DNA of 64,000 bases, from NCBI GenBank assembly GCA_963716135.1, contig OY970289.1, positions 2,480,001 to 2,544,000 of the forward strand, given 5' to 3'. A program made the translations under genes and the position numbers. This DNA is from CAVRAW01 sp963716135 (GTDB lineage Bacteria; Planctomycetota; Planctomycetia; Pirellulales; JADZDJ01). Shown here piece after piece: positions 8,358 through 19,000 of this stretch. Within the stretch, counting starts at the first letter, position 1, and each line of letters opens with the position of its first letter. The notes beneath the pieces were generated by a model, which ran no database searches, had not been told where the DNA came from, and was given only the letters and a program-made list of their open reading frames with translations.

Positions 8358-10703
8358 CCGATCTCCAATCAGCACCGCCGACGGCCCAACACAAAATATT
8401 GCGACTGGTGGCGCTGGCGCTGCTGGCCGTCGCAGCAACGGCAGTGTATCGCCGAGCGCTCGATTCGCCGTTTGTTTTTGACGATTTGGTCAGCGTCGTC
8501 GACAACGGATCGATTACCCGGCTGTGGCCGCCGATCGGCAATTCGGAACTTCCCGGCCCCTTAAACCCGCAAAACGACATTACCACCTCCGGCCGGCCGT
8601 TGGTGAACCTGTCGCTGGCCTTGAATTATCATTTCGGCCAACTCAACCCTGCCGGTTACCATGTATTCAATCTCATCGTGCACGTGCTGTCAGCCTGGCT
8701 ATTGATGGCGATCGTCCAGCGCACACTGTGCCTGGACTATTTCTCCGGACGATTCCAGCGCCAGCGGACCGCTGGCCTTTATCGTGGCGCTGTTGTGGGC
8801 GTTGCATCCGCTGCAGACCGAAACGGTCGTCTATGTCACGCAGCGCACGGAGCTAATGGTTGGTTTCTTCTACCTGGCGACGCTGTACTCCAGCCTGCTG
8901 TACTGGAATGCGACCGCGTCGGCCGGTCGGAAGACTTGGCTCGCGCTGGCCATTCTCTCGTCTCTGGCTGGCATGGCTTGTAAGGAGGTAATGGTTACAG
9001 CCCCGGTCGTTGTGTTGTTGTTCGAACGAACGTTTATCAGCGGATCATTCCGCCGGGCACTCAAGCAGTCTTGGCCGCTTTATGCCGGGCTGTTTTTGAG
9101 TTGGGGACTGTTGGCTTATCTCAATTACGACGCGCCTCGTTCGGATACGGCGGGATTTCATTTGGGAGTGCCCGCCTATTCCTGGTGGCTCACCCAGACG
9201 AAGGTACTGCTGATGTATTTGAAATTGGTCGTCTGGCCCTGGCCGCTGTCGAGCCATCACCAGATGCCGTACTTGACCACGCTGGTCGTAGCCTGGCCAT
9301 GGCTGGTAACCGTTGCACTTTTGAGCATCGTTACGCTGCTGTTGCTCTGGCGGCATGATGCGATCGGATTTGTGGGCGCTTCGGTGTTTCTGATTCTGTC
9401 GCCGACGTTCCTGGTGCCCATTATCACCGAAGTGGCCGCGGAACGCCGGATGTATCTGCCCCTGGCGGCGCTGATCGCCCTGCTGGTTGTGGGAGGGTAC
9501 TGGCTCGTGCAACAAACCGCGAAGCGGCTGGCGCCAGCCGTCTCAGGCCGCGAACATTCGCCCGCCCGGTGGCCCACCGTGTTGACTGCGGCCATCGCCG
9601 TTGCTCTGGCCGCGGCTTTGAGCGTGGTCAGTTTTCAGCGTTTGGCTGCCTATCAAGACGAAGTGACTTTCTGGCAAGACGTGTTGGCCTTGCAGCCCGA
9701 TGATTCCTTTGCGCACAACAACCTGGGAATGGTTTTCGGTCAGCGAGGCCGCGTTGAGGATGCGAAGAGGGAATTTGATGAAGCGCTGCGACTAAATCCC
9801 GATAGCGCCATGGCCCACTACAACCTCGGTTGTATCTTTCGGTTGAATGACAAAATTCCGGAAGCAATCGCACAGTATGAACTGGCGCTGCGGATGCAGC
9901 CTAAACTTTTTGAAGCCCATCATAGTTTAGGCGAGGCATTGCTTCACATCGAACGCCCTCGGGAGGCAGCCGATCAGTTGCGCGAGGCCTTACAGCGCAG
10001 GCCGGATTCGGTGCTTGATCGATACGAATTGGGGCTCGCACTCTTTGCGTTAGATCGAACGTCGGAAGCAATTTCCGAATTCGACAAGGCAGTGCGGCTC
10101 AAGCCCGATTTCGCCGAAGCGCGAAGTAACTTGGGGTTTGCCTTAGCTTTAACCGGTCAGTTGCCGGAAGCCATCGAGCAACTGGAAGAAGTCCTTCGCC
10201 TGAAACCCGACTTGGCTCCGGCGCATCGCAACCTGGGTTTTGCGTTGGCGAAGGCCGGCCGGCCGGAAGAGGCGATTGCGCAGTACCGTCAAGCCATCGA
10301 GCTGGATCCAAACCAGTGCGACGACCATTATAAGTTGGGCAATCTTCTGTTGGGCGCCGGCAAGTTCTCCGAAGCCATCGAACAACTCCACCGCGCCTTG
10401 GAGCTCAATCCCGACTACGCGGAGGCCGAGAGCAAGCTGGCCGTGGCCCTGCTGAACACCGAACATCCCCAGGAGGCGCTGGAACATTGCAAAAAGGCGC
10501 TGCAACTGCGGCCCAACGATACGGAAGCCTGCGCCAACATGGCGCTGGCCTACGATCAAATGCACCAGCCCTCGCAAGCCATTGCCACGGGCGAAAAGGC
10601 CCTGGACATGGCCCGCTCCCAGGGACAAACCGAAGAAGCTAAACAGATCGAAGCGTGGTTGAAGTCCTACCGTGCCCAGCAGTCAGAAACTGCTTCCCCG
10701 TAA
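8354..10703 (+). CDS. second polytopic membrane/TPR protein (TMTC/GT-C-like), with an apparent frameshift near 8754
   Basis: A paralogue of the preceding protein. The N-terminal part (RLVALALLAVAATAVYRR, then FVFDDLVSVVDN with the acidic loop motif) reads in one frame up to about 8750. From there SASGPLAFIVALLWALHP and the rest of the membrane domain plus nine or so TPRs continue in the next frame to 10703. Removing one C of the CC at 8754-8755 restores a continuous protein of about 780 residues. No ATG is available in the first frame. CTG at 8354 overlaps the upstream TGA where an ATGA overlap would be expected, and TTG 8399 and GTG 8408 are alternatives. The role is presumably the same as its neighbour's, in envelope protein or polymer glycosylation. 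The pair looks like a tandem duplication. Confidence 0.7.
10122..10679 (+). repeat. 558-bp direct repeat, copy 2 (TPR-coding)
   Basis: The partner of 7749-8306 with one silent difference. It encodes the five C-terminal TPR units and the segment ending in KQIEAWLKSYRAQ. Confidence 0.95.
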
Positions 10704-10771
10704 GTCGCGCCCCGGCTAACATACGCTTTGCCAACTCGCCCAGTCGTCCCGAATGACGGAAGGTCCGCCGC

Positions 10772-11878
10772 ATGAGGAAATCACAAAGTGCGTTAAGTGC
10801 AATCTCGATTGTCTGCGTCACAGCTGTGGCGCTGTCCATCACCGCTTGGGCCCAGCCGCCTCAGCGAAATTCCGGCGGCCCAGCGCAACGCGGCATGGGC
10901 CCGCGCAACATGGGCGCCCGACCAAATGACGGCCCGTCGGGCGGCGGAGAGGGCGCTCGTCCGGAGCCGGGAACGGTCATTCCTCCATTTGTGCGCGATC
11001 AACTTCAGCTCACCGACGACCAGAAAAAGAAAATCGCCGACTTGGAAAGCGACGTCAAAGGAAAGCTCAAGAAGATTCTGTCTGACGATCAGATGAAGTC
11101 GTTCGAGGAAGCCATGCACCGCGGTCCTCCGGGAATGGACGGCAATCGCAATGGCCCGCCGGAGGGAAAGGGGCCGCCAAACGGACAAAACCGCAGCGGA
11201 CGCTCAAAATCCTCAACCGACTTGCAAATTTTGCCGCCGGGCGAACTCACGAGCGACATGCAACAACGCGCCAAGCAATTTCACAAAAACGTCAAAGTCT
11301 CATTCACCAGCTCCGACATGGTCGTCGAAAGCAACGGAATCCCCGATCATGAAACGGGCAAGTTCCCCAACGAGCACAACCCGAACACGATCAAGCCGCA
11401 AGACTATCGGTTTCTAATTCCGCTTCACCCGCAGCGCGCCGAAACCACCACGCCCACGCCGATGGGCCCGATCGGCGTGGCGATCAATGGCGTGCCGTTT
11501 TACAACCAGTACAACGCCCAGATGCAAAATGCCGTCGAAGGTCCCACGGCCGAAGTGTTCGATTCCTGCTGCGGACATCCCGATCCGATGGGCCGCTATC
11601 ACTATCACAAGTATCCAGTCTGCGTGCACAACCCCTTCAAAGACCAAGAGAAGGCCGGCCAGCATTCGCCGCTGATCGGCTACGCTTTTGATGGATATGC
11701 AATATTCGGCCCCAATGGCGAGGATGGCAAGCCGCCGCAGGATTTGGACGAGTGCAACGGCCACAGCGACAGCCAGCGCGGCTATCACTATCACGTAACT
11801 GCGAAGTACCCATACATCTTGGGCGCGTACCGGGGCGTGGTGGAGCAAGCGAACATCGAACGTACGCCGCCACGATAG
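10772..11878 (+). CDS. secreted YHYH-domain protein
   Basis: A 368-residue protein with a signal peptide (ending near AWAQP). A Pro/Gly/Asn-rich segment follows, then a short acidic/lysine helix region (QLQLTDDQKKKIADLE, LSDDQMKSFEEAM) like those of Spy/LTXXQ-type or planctomycete periplasmic proteins. The C-terminal half is a YHYH domain, with GRYHYHKYP near residue 275 and RGYHYHVTAKYPY near 340. GVAINGVPFYNQYN and YAFDGYAIFGPNGED are also typical of the family. The domain's function is not established; the His/Tyr clusters suggest metal binding, which is inference. The ribosome binding site is GGAAGG about 9 nt before the ATG. Confidence 0.8.
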   Translation: MRKSQSALSAISIVCVTAVALSITAWAQPPQRNSGGPAQRGMGPRNMGARPNDGPSGGGEGARPEPGTVIPPFVRDQLQLTDDQKKKIADLESDVKGKLKKILSDDQMKSFEEAMHRGPPGMDGNRNGPPEGKGPPNGQNRSGRSKSSTDLQILPPGELTSDMQQRAKQFHKNVKVSFTSSDMVVESNGIPDHETGKFPNEHNPNTIKPQDYRFLIPLHPQRAETTTPTPMGPIGVAINGVPFYNQYNAQMQNAVEGPTAEVFDSCCGHPDPMGRYHYHKYPVCVHNPFKDQEKAGQHSPLIGYAFDGYAIFGPNGEDGKPPQDLDECNGHSDSQRGYHYHVTAKYPYILGAYRGVVEQANIERTPPR

Positions 11879-12269
11879 TGGATTCTCTTTGCGCACCCCG
11901 CCGCATGCGTCGGTGGTTTGCCGCGCTGCGACCATTTTTGATTGCGGTGCGCGCGCCGCGAGCTTAGCAAGAAAATTTCATCGATTCCGGCGCGGGGGGG
12001 GTTTACAACCCGGCCATTGTGTGCGAAAAAGGCCTTTGTGTCGGGCCAAACACTCTATTGTTTGCAGTTGCACGCCGGCTCCGGAACCCGTCGTGACAAT
12101 GTCCGTGGGGCAAACCGGAACAGAATCCTAAGCCCGCCCACTGCCCAATCCTTGATGCATCTTCGTGAGCATTAACCCGCGCTCATCGCGCTCTCACGCA
12201 GACTGAATCTCGACCGATCGCCGTGCGCGCAGGCTCCGTCCCAATCACCCTTCGCACGGGAGCGCCGCC
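11879..12269. other. intergenic region, no gene seen
   Basis: No supported coding frame. It contains an eight-base G run near 11994-12002, a likely spot for sequencing error. The haem peroxidase start (ATG 12270) has GGGAG about 8 nt upstream. Confidence 0.5.
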
Positions 12270-14348
12270 ATGAGAAAGCCCGCCAACCAACCCCGAACGA
12301 TATCCTTTGAGCCGCTCGAACCACGAGTGGTGATGTCCGCCAGCACTTCCACCGCGACATCCGCCTTGCTGAATTTGCTCTATTCGATCGACGGATCGGG
12401 GAACAATTTGGCCAATCCCACCTGGGGCGCCGCCAACCAGCCGCTGTATCGCGAAATCGTGGCGGCCAACTACGCCGACGGCATTTCGTCGCTCAACGAT
12501 AAAGCCGCCACCGACCCCACGGTAACGCTCCCCAGCGCCCGCGATATCAGCAATCTGCTGGGCACGCAAACCGATAGCATTCAAGATGACCGTGATCTGT
12601 CGGCGTTCATCTATGCCTGGGGACAGTTCATCGATCACGACCTGGATCTGACGCCCGACGGCGGCACGTCCGTGCCCATCGCGACGTCCACGAGCGATCC
12701 ACAGTTCGCCGGATCGAATTTGCCGTTTACTCGCTCGCTGACCGCTGCCGGAACTGGCACCGGCGCCGACAATCCGCTGAATCAGCTTACCGTCATCACT
12801 TCGTTCCTGGATGGCTCGCAAGTTTATGGTTCCGACGCCGTTCGGGCTGCTGCCTTGCGCACCGGCGTAGGCGGCCTGCTGAAAACCAGCCCCGGCAACC
12901 TGCTGCCCTTGAATTCCGATGGCACGCTGGCCATGGCCAACAACAGCCCCTTCCCCAGCACCGACATGTTCATGACCGGCGATATTCGCGGCAACGAGAA
13001 TATCGAGCTTACGGCCATTCAAACCCTGTTCATGCGGGAGCACAATCGCCAGGCCGGCATCCTGGCCCGACTGCATCCCGATTGGACCGACGAGCAGCTT
13101 TACCAAGGCGCACGCCAAATTGTGATCGCGGAAATTCAGTCGATCACGTTCAACCAGTATTTGCCCGCCTTGCTCGGACGCGGCGCGATTACGCCGTACG
13201 CGGGCTATGATCCGACCGTGAATCCCGGCATCGCTCCCGAATTCTCGGAGGCGGCGTTCCGAGTTGGCCACACGCAGCTGGACAACGACGTTGAATTCTT
13301 CAAGAACAACGGCAGCGCACTTGCCTTCTCCATCAATCTGCCAGGCTTTGGGACCGTGGACATTGACGGCGAAGTCGAGCTGGCCGAAGCATTTTTCAAC
13401 CCGTACATCTTGAGCACCGGGCCTTCGGATGTCGAAGGCGCGCTCCTCAAGTATCTGTCCTCCACAGTCGCCCAGGCCGTCGATGGCCCAATGGTCGATT
13501 CGGTCCGCAACATTCTGTTCGGCGCGCCGGGCACCGGCGCCGGCGGCATGGACTTGTTCGCGCTGGATGTGCAGCGCGGCCGCGATGTCGGTCTGCCCAC
13601 CTTCAACGAGGCGCGCGTGGCCTACGGCTTGCCGGCCGTGACCAAATTCAGCCAGATCTCCAGCGATCCCGCCGTCCAAGCCCAACTACAGCAGTTGTAC
13701 GGCAACGTCGACAACGTGGAGCTGTTCGTCGGCGGAATCGTCGAAGATCACGTGAGGGGAAGCAGCCTGGGCGCCACCTTCCAGGCCATCATCGCCAATC
13801 AGTTCGAACGCATTCGCGATGGAGATCGGCTGTGGTACCAGAATATTTTCAGCGGCGCACAACTGCGAGCCATTCAGAACACCACGCTGGCGGACATCAT
13901 TCGCGCCAACACCAACACGTTCAACGTGCAGGACAATGTGTTCCAATTCAGGGCGAGCATTTCCGGAACGATTTCGACCCTCGTCTCCACTTTGTCGAGG
14001 TTCGGCGTCATTAACCAACTGAAAGGACTCGCCGGCATTGCCGTGAATTTGGTCAACGTGGCCGATAACGAAGTTGTGGCCAGCGCCACTACCGACGGCC
14101 GTGGGAATTACAGTTTTGACATCAACGAAACTGCCCAGTACCAGGTGCAACTGGTGCTGTCGGGCGGGAACACCTCGCTGAATGTCCCGCTCACGAAGAC
14201 CATCAACGTGACGCGCGGCGATCAGTTCTTCGACGGCATCGATTTCATCCTGCCCTCGGGAATCACGCCGACTCCCAATCCCAGGCCGCCGGTCGGCCAT
14301 CATCCGACCCATCACACGTCGGATTGGTGGTGGTGGTCTCACCGGTAG
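12270..14348 (+). CDS. secreted animal-type haem peroxidase with planctomycete LEPR-type N-terminus
   Basis: A 692-residue protein of the peroxidase-cyclooxygenase superfamily, which oxidises halides or phenolic substrates with hydrogen peroxide. The distal haem region is AWGQFIDHDLDLTPD (about 115-129), with the His-Asp pair and calcium-site context. LFMREHNRQAG (about 253), FRVGHTQL (about 330, probably the proximal His) and LDVQRGRDVGLPTFNEAR (about 430) are the other family signatures. The N-terminus has FEPLEPRVVMSA (about 14-25), a motif common at the start of exported planctomycete proteins in place of a classic signal peptide. After the enzyme comes an Ig-like/Cna-B-like segment (GIAVNLVNVADNEVVASATT). 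The last residues are a His- and Trp-rich tail (HHPTHHTSDWWWWSHR). The catalytic residues look intact. Confidence 0.9.
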   Translation: MRKPANQPRTISFEPLEPRVVMSASTSTATSALLNLLYSIDGSGNNLANPTWGAANQPLYREIVAANYADGISSLNDKAATDPTVTLPSARDISNLLGTQTDSIQDDRDLSAFIYAWGQFIDHDLDLTPDGGTSVPIATSTSDPQFAGSNLPFTRSLTAAGTGTGADNPLNQLTVITSFLDGSQVYGSDAVRAAALRTGVGGLLKTSPGNLLPLNSDGTLAMANNSPFPSTDMFMTGDIRGNENIELTAIQTLFMREHNRQAGILARLHPDWTDEQLYQGARQIVIAEIQSITFNQYLPALLGRGAITPYAGYDPTVNPGIAPEFSEAAFRVGHTQLDNDVEFFKNNGSALAFSINLPGFGTVDIDGEVELAEAFFNPYILSTGPSDVEGALLKYLSSTVAQAVDGPMVDSVRNILFGAPGTGAGGMDLFALDVQRGRDVGLPTFNEARVAYGLPAVTKFSQISSDPAVQAQLQQLYGNVDNVELFVGGIVEDHVRGSSLGATFQAIIANQFERIRDGDRLWYQNIFSGAQLRAIQNTTLADIIRANTNTFNVQDNVFQFRASISGTISTLVSTLSRFGVINQLKGLAGIAVNLVNVADNEVVASATTDGRGNYSFDINETAQYQVQLVLSGGNTSLNVPLTKTINVTRGDQFFDGIDFILPSGITPTPNPRPPVGHHPTHHTSDWWWWSHR

Positions 14349-14437
14349 AGAACGTTCACTTTTGCTTCCTCGCCACGGGCGCCTATACTGGCACTGAAAT
14401 CCAGTGCCCGCACCGGCGCCAGTGGTAGAGGACAAAA

Positions 14438-15721
14438 GTGGCCGCCCAGCTTCAAAACAACATCATCTGCCTGGCCGTCGATCGGCTGCATGCCGGTTAT
14501 TTGGGGGCGTACGGCAACACGTGGATCAACACACCGGCGCTCGATCGGCTGGCGGCCGGGTCGTTCGTCTTCGATCGCGCCATCATCGACTCGCCGCGTC
14601 TGGAGCTGCTCTATCGATCGCTGTGGCAGGGCGTGCATGCCCTGGTTCCGACAGGAGCCCAACGGCGGAAATCGTTGCCGGAGCAATTCGCGCAGGCCGG
14701 TTGGCAAACAGTTCTGTTGGCCGACGACGCCGCAGTCGCCGAGCATCCGCTGGCAACGCCGTTTTCCGAGCGCGTGCTTCTGAAACCGGCCGCGCACCAT
14801 CGCTCCGTCGCGCATGCCGTCGAACCGACTCAAACTGCTGAATTCATTGCCGCGGCAGTCGGACAGCTTCAGCAACTCAATCCGCCTTTCTTCTGGTGGC
14901 TGCATACTGCGGCGCTGGGCAGCGTCTGGGATGCGCCCGTGGAATTTCGAGAACAATACCGCGACGAAGACGATCCCCCGGCCGAAAGCTGGTGCGAGGT
15001 TCCAAACAAGGTCTTGCCGGAGAAATTCGATCCCGACCAGTTGCTTGCCGTTTCGCACGCCTACGCCGGCCAAGTGACGCTGTTGGACCAACTGCTCGCC
15101 TCGCTGCTGGCCTCGATCGACGACGCCGAAATCGCGCGCAACACGCTTTTAGTCCTCCTTTCGCCGCGCGGTTTTCCGCTGGGCGAGCATCGCCGCGTCG
15201 GACCTTGCGACGACGCCCTGTACGCCGAACTGGTTCACGTGCCGGCCATGCTGCGTTACCCCGACGGACTCGGCGCGGCCGATCGTTCCGCGGCGCTCGT
15301 GCAACCCGCCGATTTCTCGGCGACGATTCTCGAATGGGCCGGACTAAGTGCCTCAGAAGACGCACCCACGATTGCCGGCCGCGGCCGATCGCTGCTGCCG
15401 CTTATCGCCGGCCGCGCATCGGCGGTTTTTGATCGCGCTTGCGTCACAGCGCCGGACCAAAAGGCGATCGTTACGCCCGCCTGGTCGCTTCGCATCTCGA
15501 AGGACACCGCGGCAAGCTCCGCCGCGGGCGAATCGGCATCGCGCACCGAGCTGTTCGCCAAGCCAGACGATTGGTTTGAAGTGAACGAAGTTTCCAATCG
15601 CGCTCCGGAAGTCGTGGAACAGCTACGGCGTGCGCTCGCGGAATTCGAATCCGCCTGCCAAACCGGCGCACCGGCTACGCTATCAAAGCTGCCGGGAGAA
15701 TTAATCCACGGCATGGAATAG
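14438..15721 (+). CDS. sulfatase-fold (alkaline phosphatase superfamily) protein lacking the usual catalytic nucleophile motif
   Basis: 427 residues, GTG start with AGAGGA about 5 nt upstream. The beginning (NIICLAVDRLHAGYLGAYGN, TPALDRLAAGSFVFDRA) is the canonical sulfatase opening. There the active enzymes have Asp residues for metal and, about 40 residues later, a C/S-x-P-S-R formylglycine motif. Here the equivalent stretch reads DSPRLELLYRSLWQG, with no Cys and no CxPxR, and the paired metal Asp after NIIC is a single Asp. ATILEWAG and the C-terminal RGRSLLPLIAG block are family-like. There is no signal peptide. I infer a binding or regulatory relative, or an enzyme with altered chemistry. 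Confidence 0.75.
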   Translation: MAAQLQNNIICLAVDRLHAGYLGAYGNTWINTPALDRLAAGSFVFDRAIIDSPRLELLYRSLWQGVHALVPTGAQRRKSLPEQFAQAGWQTVLLADDAAVAEHPLATPFSERVLLKPAAHHRSVAHAVEPTQTAEFIAAAVGQLQQLNPPFFWWLHTAALGSVWDAPVEFREQYRDEDDPPAESWCEVPNKVLPEKFDPDQLLAVSHAYAGQVTLLDQLLASLLASIDDAEIARNTLLVLLSPRGFPLGEHRRVGPCDDALYAELVHVPAMLRYPDGLGAADRSAALVQPADFSATILEWAGLSASEDAPTIAGRGRSLLPLIAGRASAVFDRACVTAPDQKAIVTPAWSLRISKDTAASSAAGESASRTELFAKPDDWFEVNEVSNRAPEVVEQLRRALAEFESACQTGAPATLSKLPGELIHGME

Positions 15722-15738
15722 CAAGGTCGGCAATATTT

Positions 15739-15877
15739 CACGCCAAGGCGCAAAGGCGCCAAGGAACAAAATGTGAAATCAAGCAATCTGGGGAAAAGCT
15801 AGCGCGATCGCCTAGTTCGCCGATCTCTTCCTGTCGTCAGCCGTTTGCTCTTTGCGTCTTTGCGTCTTTGCGTGAGG
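15739..15877. repeat. intergenic inverted word-repeat element (CAAAGGCG / CTTTGCGT type)
   Basis: The left arm at 15739-15765 repeats AAGGCGC-like words. The right arm at 15848-15877 is CTTTGCGT repeated three times and is imperfectly complementary to it. The spacer is about 80 bp. The gap 15722-16052 holds no gene; this element is its only visible structure. Confidence 0.6.
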
Positions 15878-16052
15878 ACCTTTTTATCATCCAGCTGCGC
15901 CGGTCCGGCAAACCGTAAATTCCACTGCCCCTTGAGCTTCGGAATCCAAACCGGCCTGGGTCGCCAGCGCGCTGGCACCTATAATCCGCCTCCTTTTTCT
16001 CCGGGATTTCCCCGGCAAGATTTCAAGGACGAAAACCATCGCTGGAAGCATC

Positions 16053-19000
16053 ATGGTCGGACAAGGAAGTCCGGGCATTCGCTTTGCGCTGCGCCGCGCT
16101 AAACCACCGAGCTGTGAATTGTCGCAGCCGGCTGTGCCGCTGCGCCCGTGGTGGATTCTCGTCCTGGCCGCCGCAATTTTGTGGCCATCGATCGTCGCCG
16201 CCGCCGAGCCAACGATTCAATTGCGCGTCGTCTGGGGCGGCGGGTCCGAGCCAAACAGCGAACGCCAGTGGCATGGCGCCATCTCGCTCGATCGCGGCAC
16301 GCTCGGACTGGTGCGCCCGTTGGGAACCGAGGCGGACGAGCCCGGCTCGATGTGGCTCGACGGCAATCGCATTGAAATTCGGCCCCAAAGCCCGCGATCG
16401 ACCGATGGCGTCGACATTCTGACAACTGCCCCGTTGGATGCCACGCTGACGGTGGAGTTGAGCGAGGCTCAGAAGCGCGACACAACCACCAGCAGCAAAT
16501 TCATACTCAGCGAATTGCTCGATAAGCCATCGACCAAGGTCCTCGACAAGCAAGGCAACCGCCTGACGGTGCGTCGCGCCCCCGGCGATTTGCTGCGCGT
16601 GATTCCCCACCGAGAGCAGCTTGTATTCTTGCCCGGCGAAACATTCGAATTCGATCTCGAGCCGCGGCTGTTGCCCGTCGCCGCCGGCACGTCGTTGCAA
16701 CTGAAGGCCAGGCTGATCGCCGCGGGAGCGGGCAACGAACTGGGCGTTCAAGAGCAAATCGTCAAAACCACCGCCCAGGAAACTTCTCCTCCCAACACCG
16801 CCTGGCGATTCAAGCTGCCTGAAAAGGAAGGCGTGTACGACGTGATCATCGAGGCCTTGGAACCGGCGTCGCTGCGCTGGAACAAGCCGAAGCTCATTGC
16901 CGAACGGCACGTGCAAGTGATCGTCGTGGACGATCAGCCGCCGCCGAGCCCGCCGGAGACCAACGTCGCCTGGACGCGCGTGATGGAAATCGATCCGGCC
17001 AGCACCAGTTGGTACGATCGGGTCAAATCGTGGTCGATCTTGCCGGGCGTGGTGCAAGGCCCCTTTGGCATCGGCGATTTGCAAATCTGGCAACATCCGT
17101 CGCTAGGCGCCGTCGTGCAAATATCCGCCAGTACTGCCGGTGCCGAGCCGCACTGGGAGGCCTACCCGCTGTCGATCAACCGCCCCGCCGCACCGCACAT
17201 CCTCGAAGTGGAGTATCCCAGCGACGTTCCGCAAACCTTGGGCATCAGCATTTTGGAGCCCAACGCCGCCGGCGCCATGACGTCGATCGGGCTGGATTCC
17301 GGCATCTACACCATCGAGGAGGCGTCGCCGGCCAGCCCGAAGATGTTGCGGCATCGAATCATCTTCTGGCCGCGCACGAAAACCCCGCTGGTGCTGTTGA
17401 GCAATCGCCGCGACGGCAGCCGCGCCGTGTTCAGCAAGATTCGCGTGCTGGCCGGGCCGACGAAGCTGCCGCGATCGTTCCCCGTCGGCGACCTGCCGGA
17501 GCGGCTGCTGGCCGGATACTTCAGCCGGCCACTGGTGCCAGAAAATTTCGGCGCTGCTGAAACACTCGATGCCGCCAGCGGCCGCAGTTTGAAAGACTGG
17601 CAAACTTTCTACCAAGGCGCCTCGCGCTTGGTGGAGTATTTGAACTATGTCGGCTACGGCGGCCAGATGCTGACCGTGATGGCCGACGGCAGCACGATCT
17701 ATCCCAGCGCATTGGTCGAGCCGACCCCTCGGTACGACAACGGCATCCACTTCGAAGCCGCGCAAGATCCGATGCGCAAGGACGCCTTGGAGCTGATGCT
17801 GCGGCTGTTTGATCGCGAGGGATTGAAACTCATTCCCGCGCTGCAGTTCGCCGCCCCCCTGCCCGAGTTGGAGACGCGCCTGCGAATCGGCGGCGAAGAG
17901 GCGGTCGGAATCCAATTGATCGGCCCGGACGGAACGCCCTATGTCGACAAGCGCTCGCCGCTACCCGGCGTGGCCCCGCATTACAATCCGCTCAACCCCC
18001 TGGTGCAGGACGCTATGCTGGCCGTGGTGCGCGAATTGGTGCAGCGCTACAAAGAACATCCGTCGTTCGCCGGATTGGCAATCGAGATGTCGGCCGACAG
18101 CTTCACGCAGCTTCCCGGCGAACTTTGGGGATTGGACGACGCCACGATCGCCCGCTTCCAAAAGGAAACCGGCGTCGAGCTGCCCGGCGCGGGCGAAGCG
18201 CGGTTTGCTCAACGGGCGCAGTTCCTTGCCGATCCTTCGCAAGCCAAAGCGCGCGACGCCTGGCTCAATTGGCGCGGCGAGGTGCTCGCGCATTTCTACC
18301 GCCAGGTGCGCAACGAATTGATCTCCGCCCGCCGCGACGCCACGTTGTATCTGGCCGCCACGAACTTGTTCGACAGCCCCGATGCGCAACGGCGCTGCGC
18401 CCCACGTTGCCGCCGGCTGCGCGCGTCGACGACGTGCTGGTGTCGCTGGGCATTCGCCAGGACCTGTTGCGCGAAGAGCAGGGGCTTACCCTATTGCGGC
18501 CGCAAAGGCTCCAGCCGCCGGGCCCGGTGACAATGCATGCCGTCGACATTGAACTCAATCACGCCTCCGACTTCGATGCCGCGCTGCGCACCCAAAATTC
18601 TCCCGGCGTGCTGTTCTTGCACGAGCCGCAGCGAATTCGCCTGGCCTCGTTCGATACCAAAGGCCCCGCCGGCAAAGAGAAAACCAATCTCTCGCTGATG
18701 ACGGAATTCTCACCCGCCGATCGCCGAAATCGCCAGCGGTTTGTGCACGCGCTGGTCTCGCTCGATCCGGTGGCCATGTTCGACGGCGGCTGGCTGTTGC
18801 CGCTGGGCGAGGAAGAGTCGCTGGCCGACATCGTGGCGGCCTATCGCCGCCTGCCGTCCGGGAAATTCGAAACCCTCACCGAGCCCGCCTCGCTGGTCAC
18901 TATCCGTCAGCTCGCTACCCGCAGCAGCACCTACGCCTATCTGGTCAACGATTCCGATTGGCCCGTGACCGTGCAAATGCATCTCGATATGCCGCCGGGT

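Noticed and set aside
10722..10771. Transposon or phage cause for the 558-bp TPR duplication
   Set aside because: No terminal inverted repeats, target duplications, transposase or integrase are seen at either copy; recombination between paralogues is enough.
12183..13685. 500-codon antisense frame opposite the haem peroxidase
   Set aside because: The sense strand encodes an unmistakable peroxidase; the antisense translation is Gly/Arg/Val-rich with no motif, a common effect of high-GC codon use.
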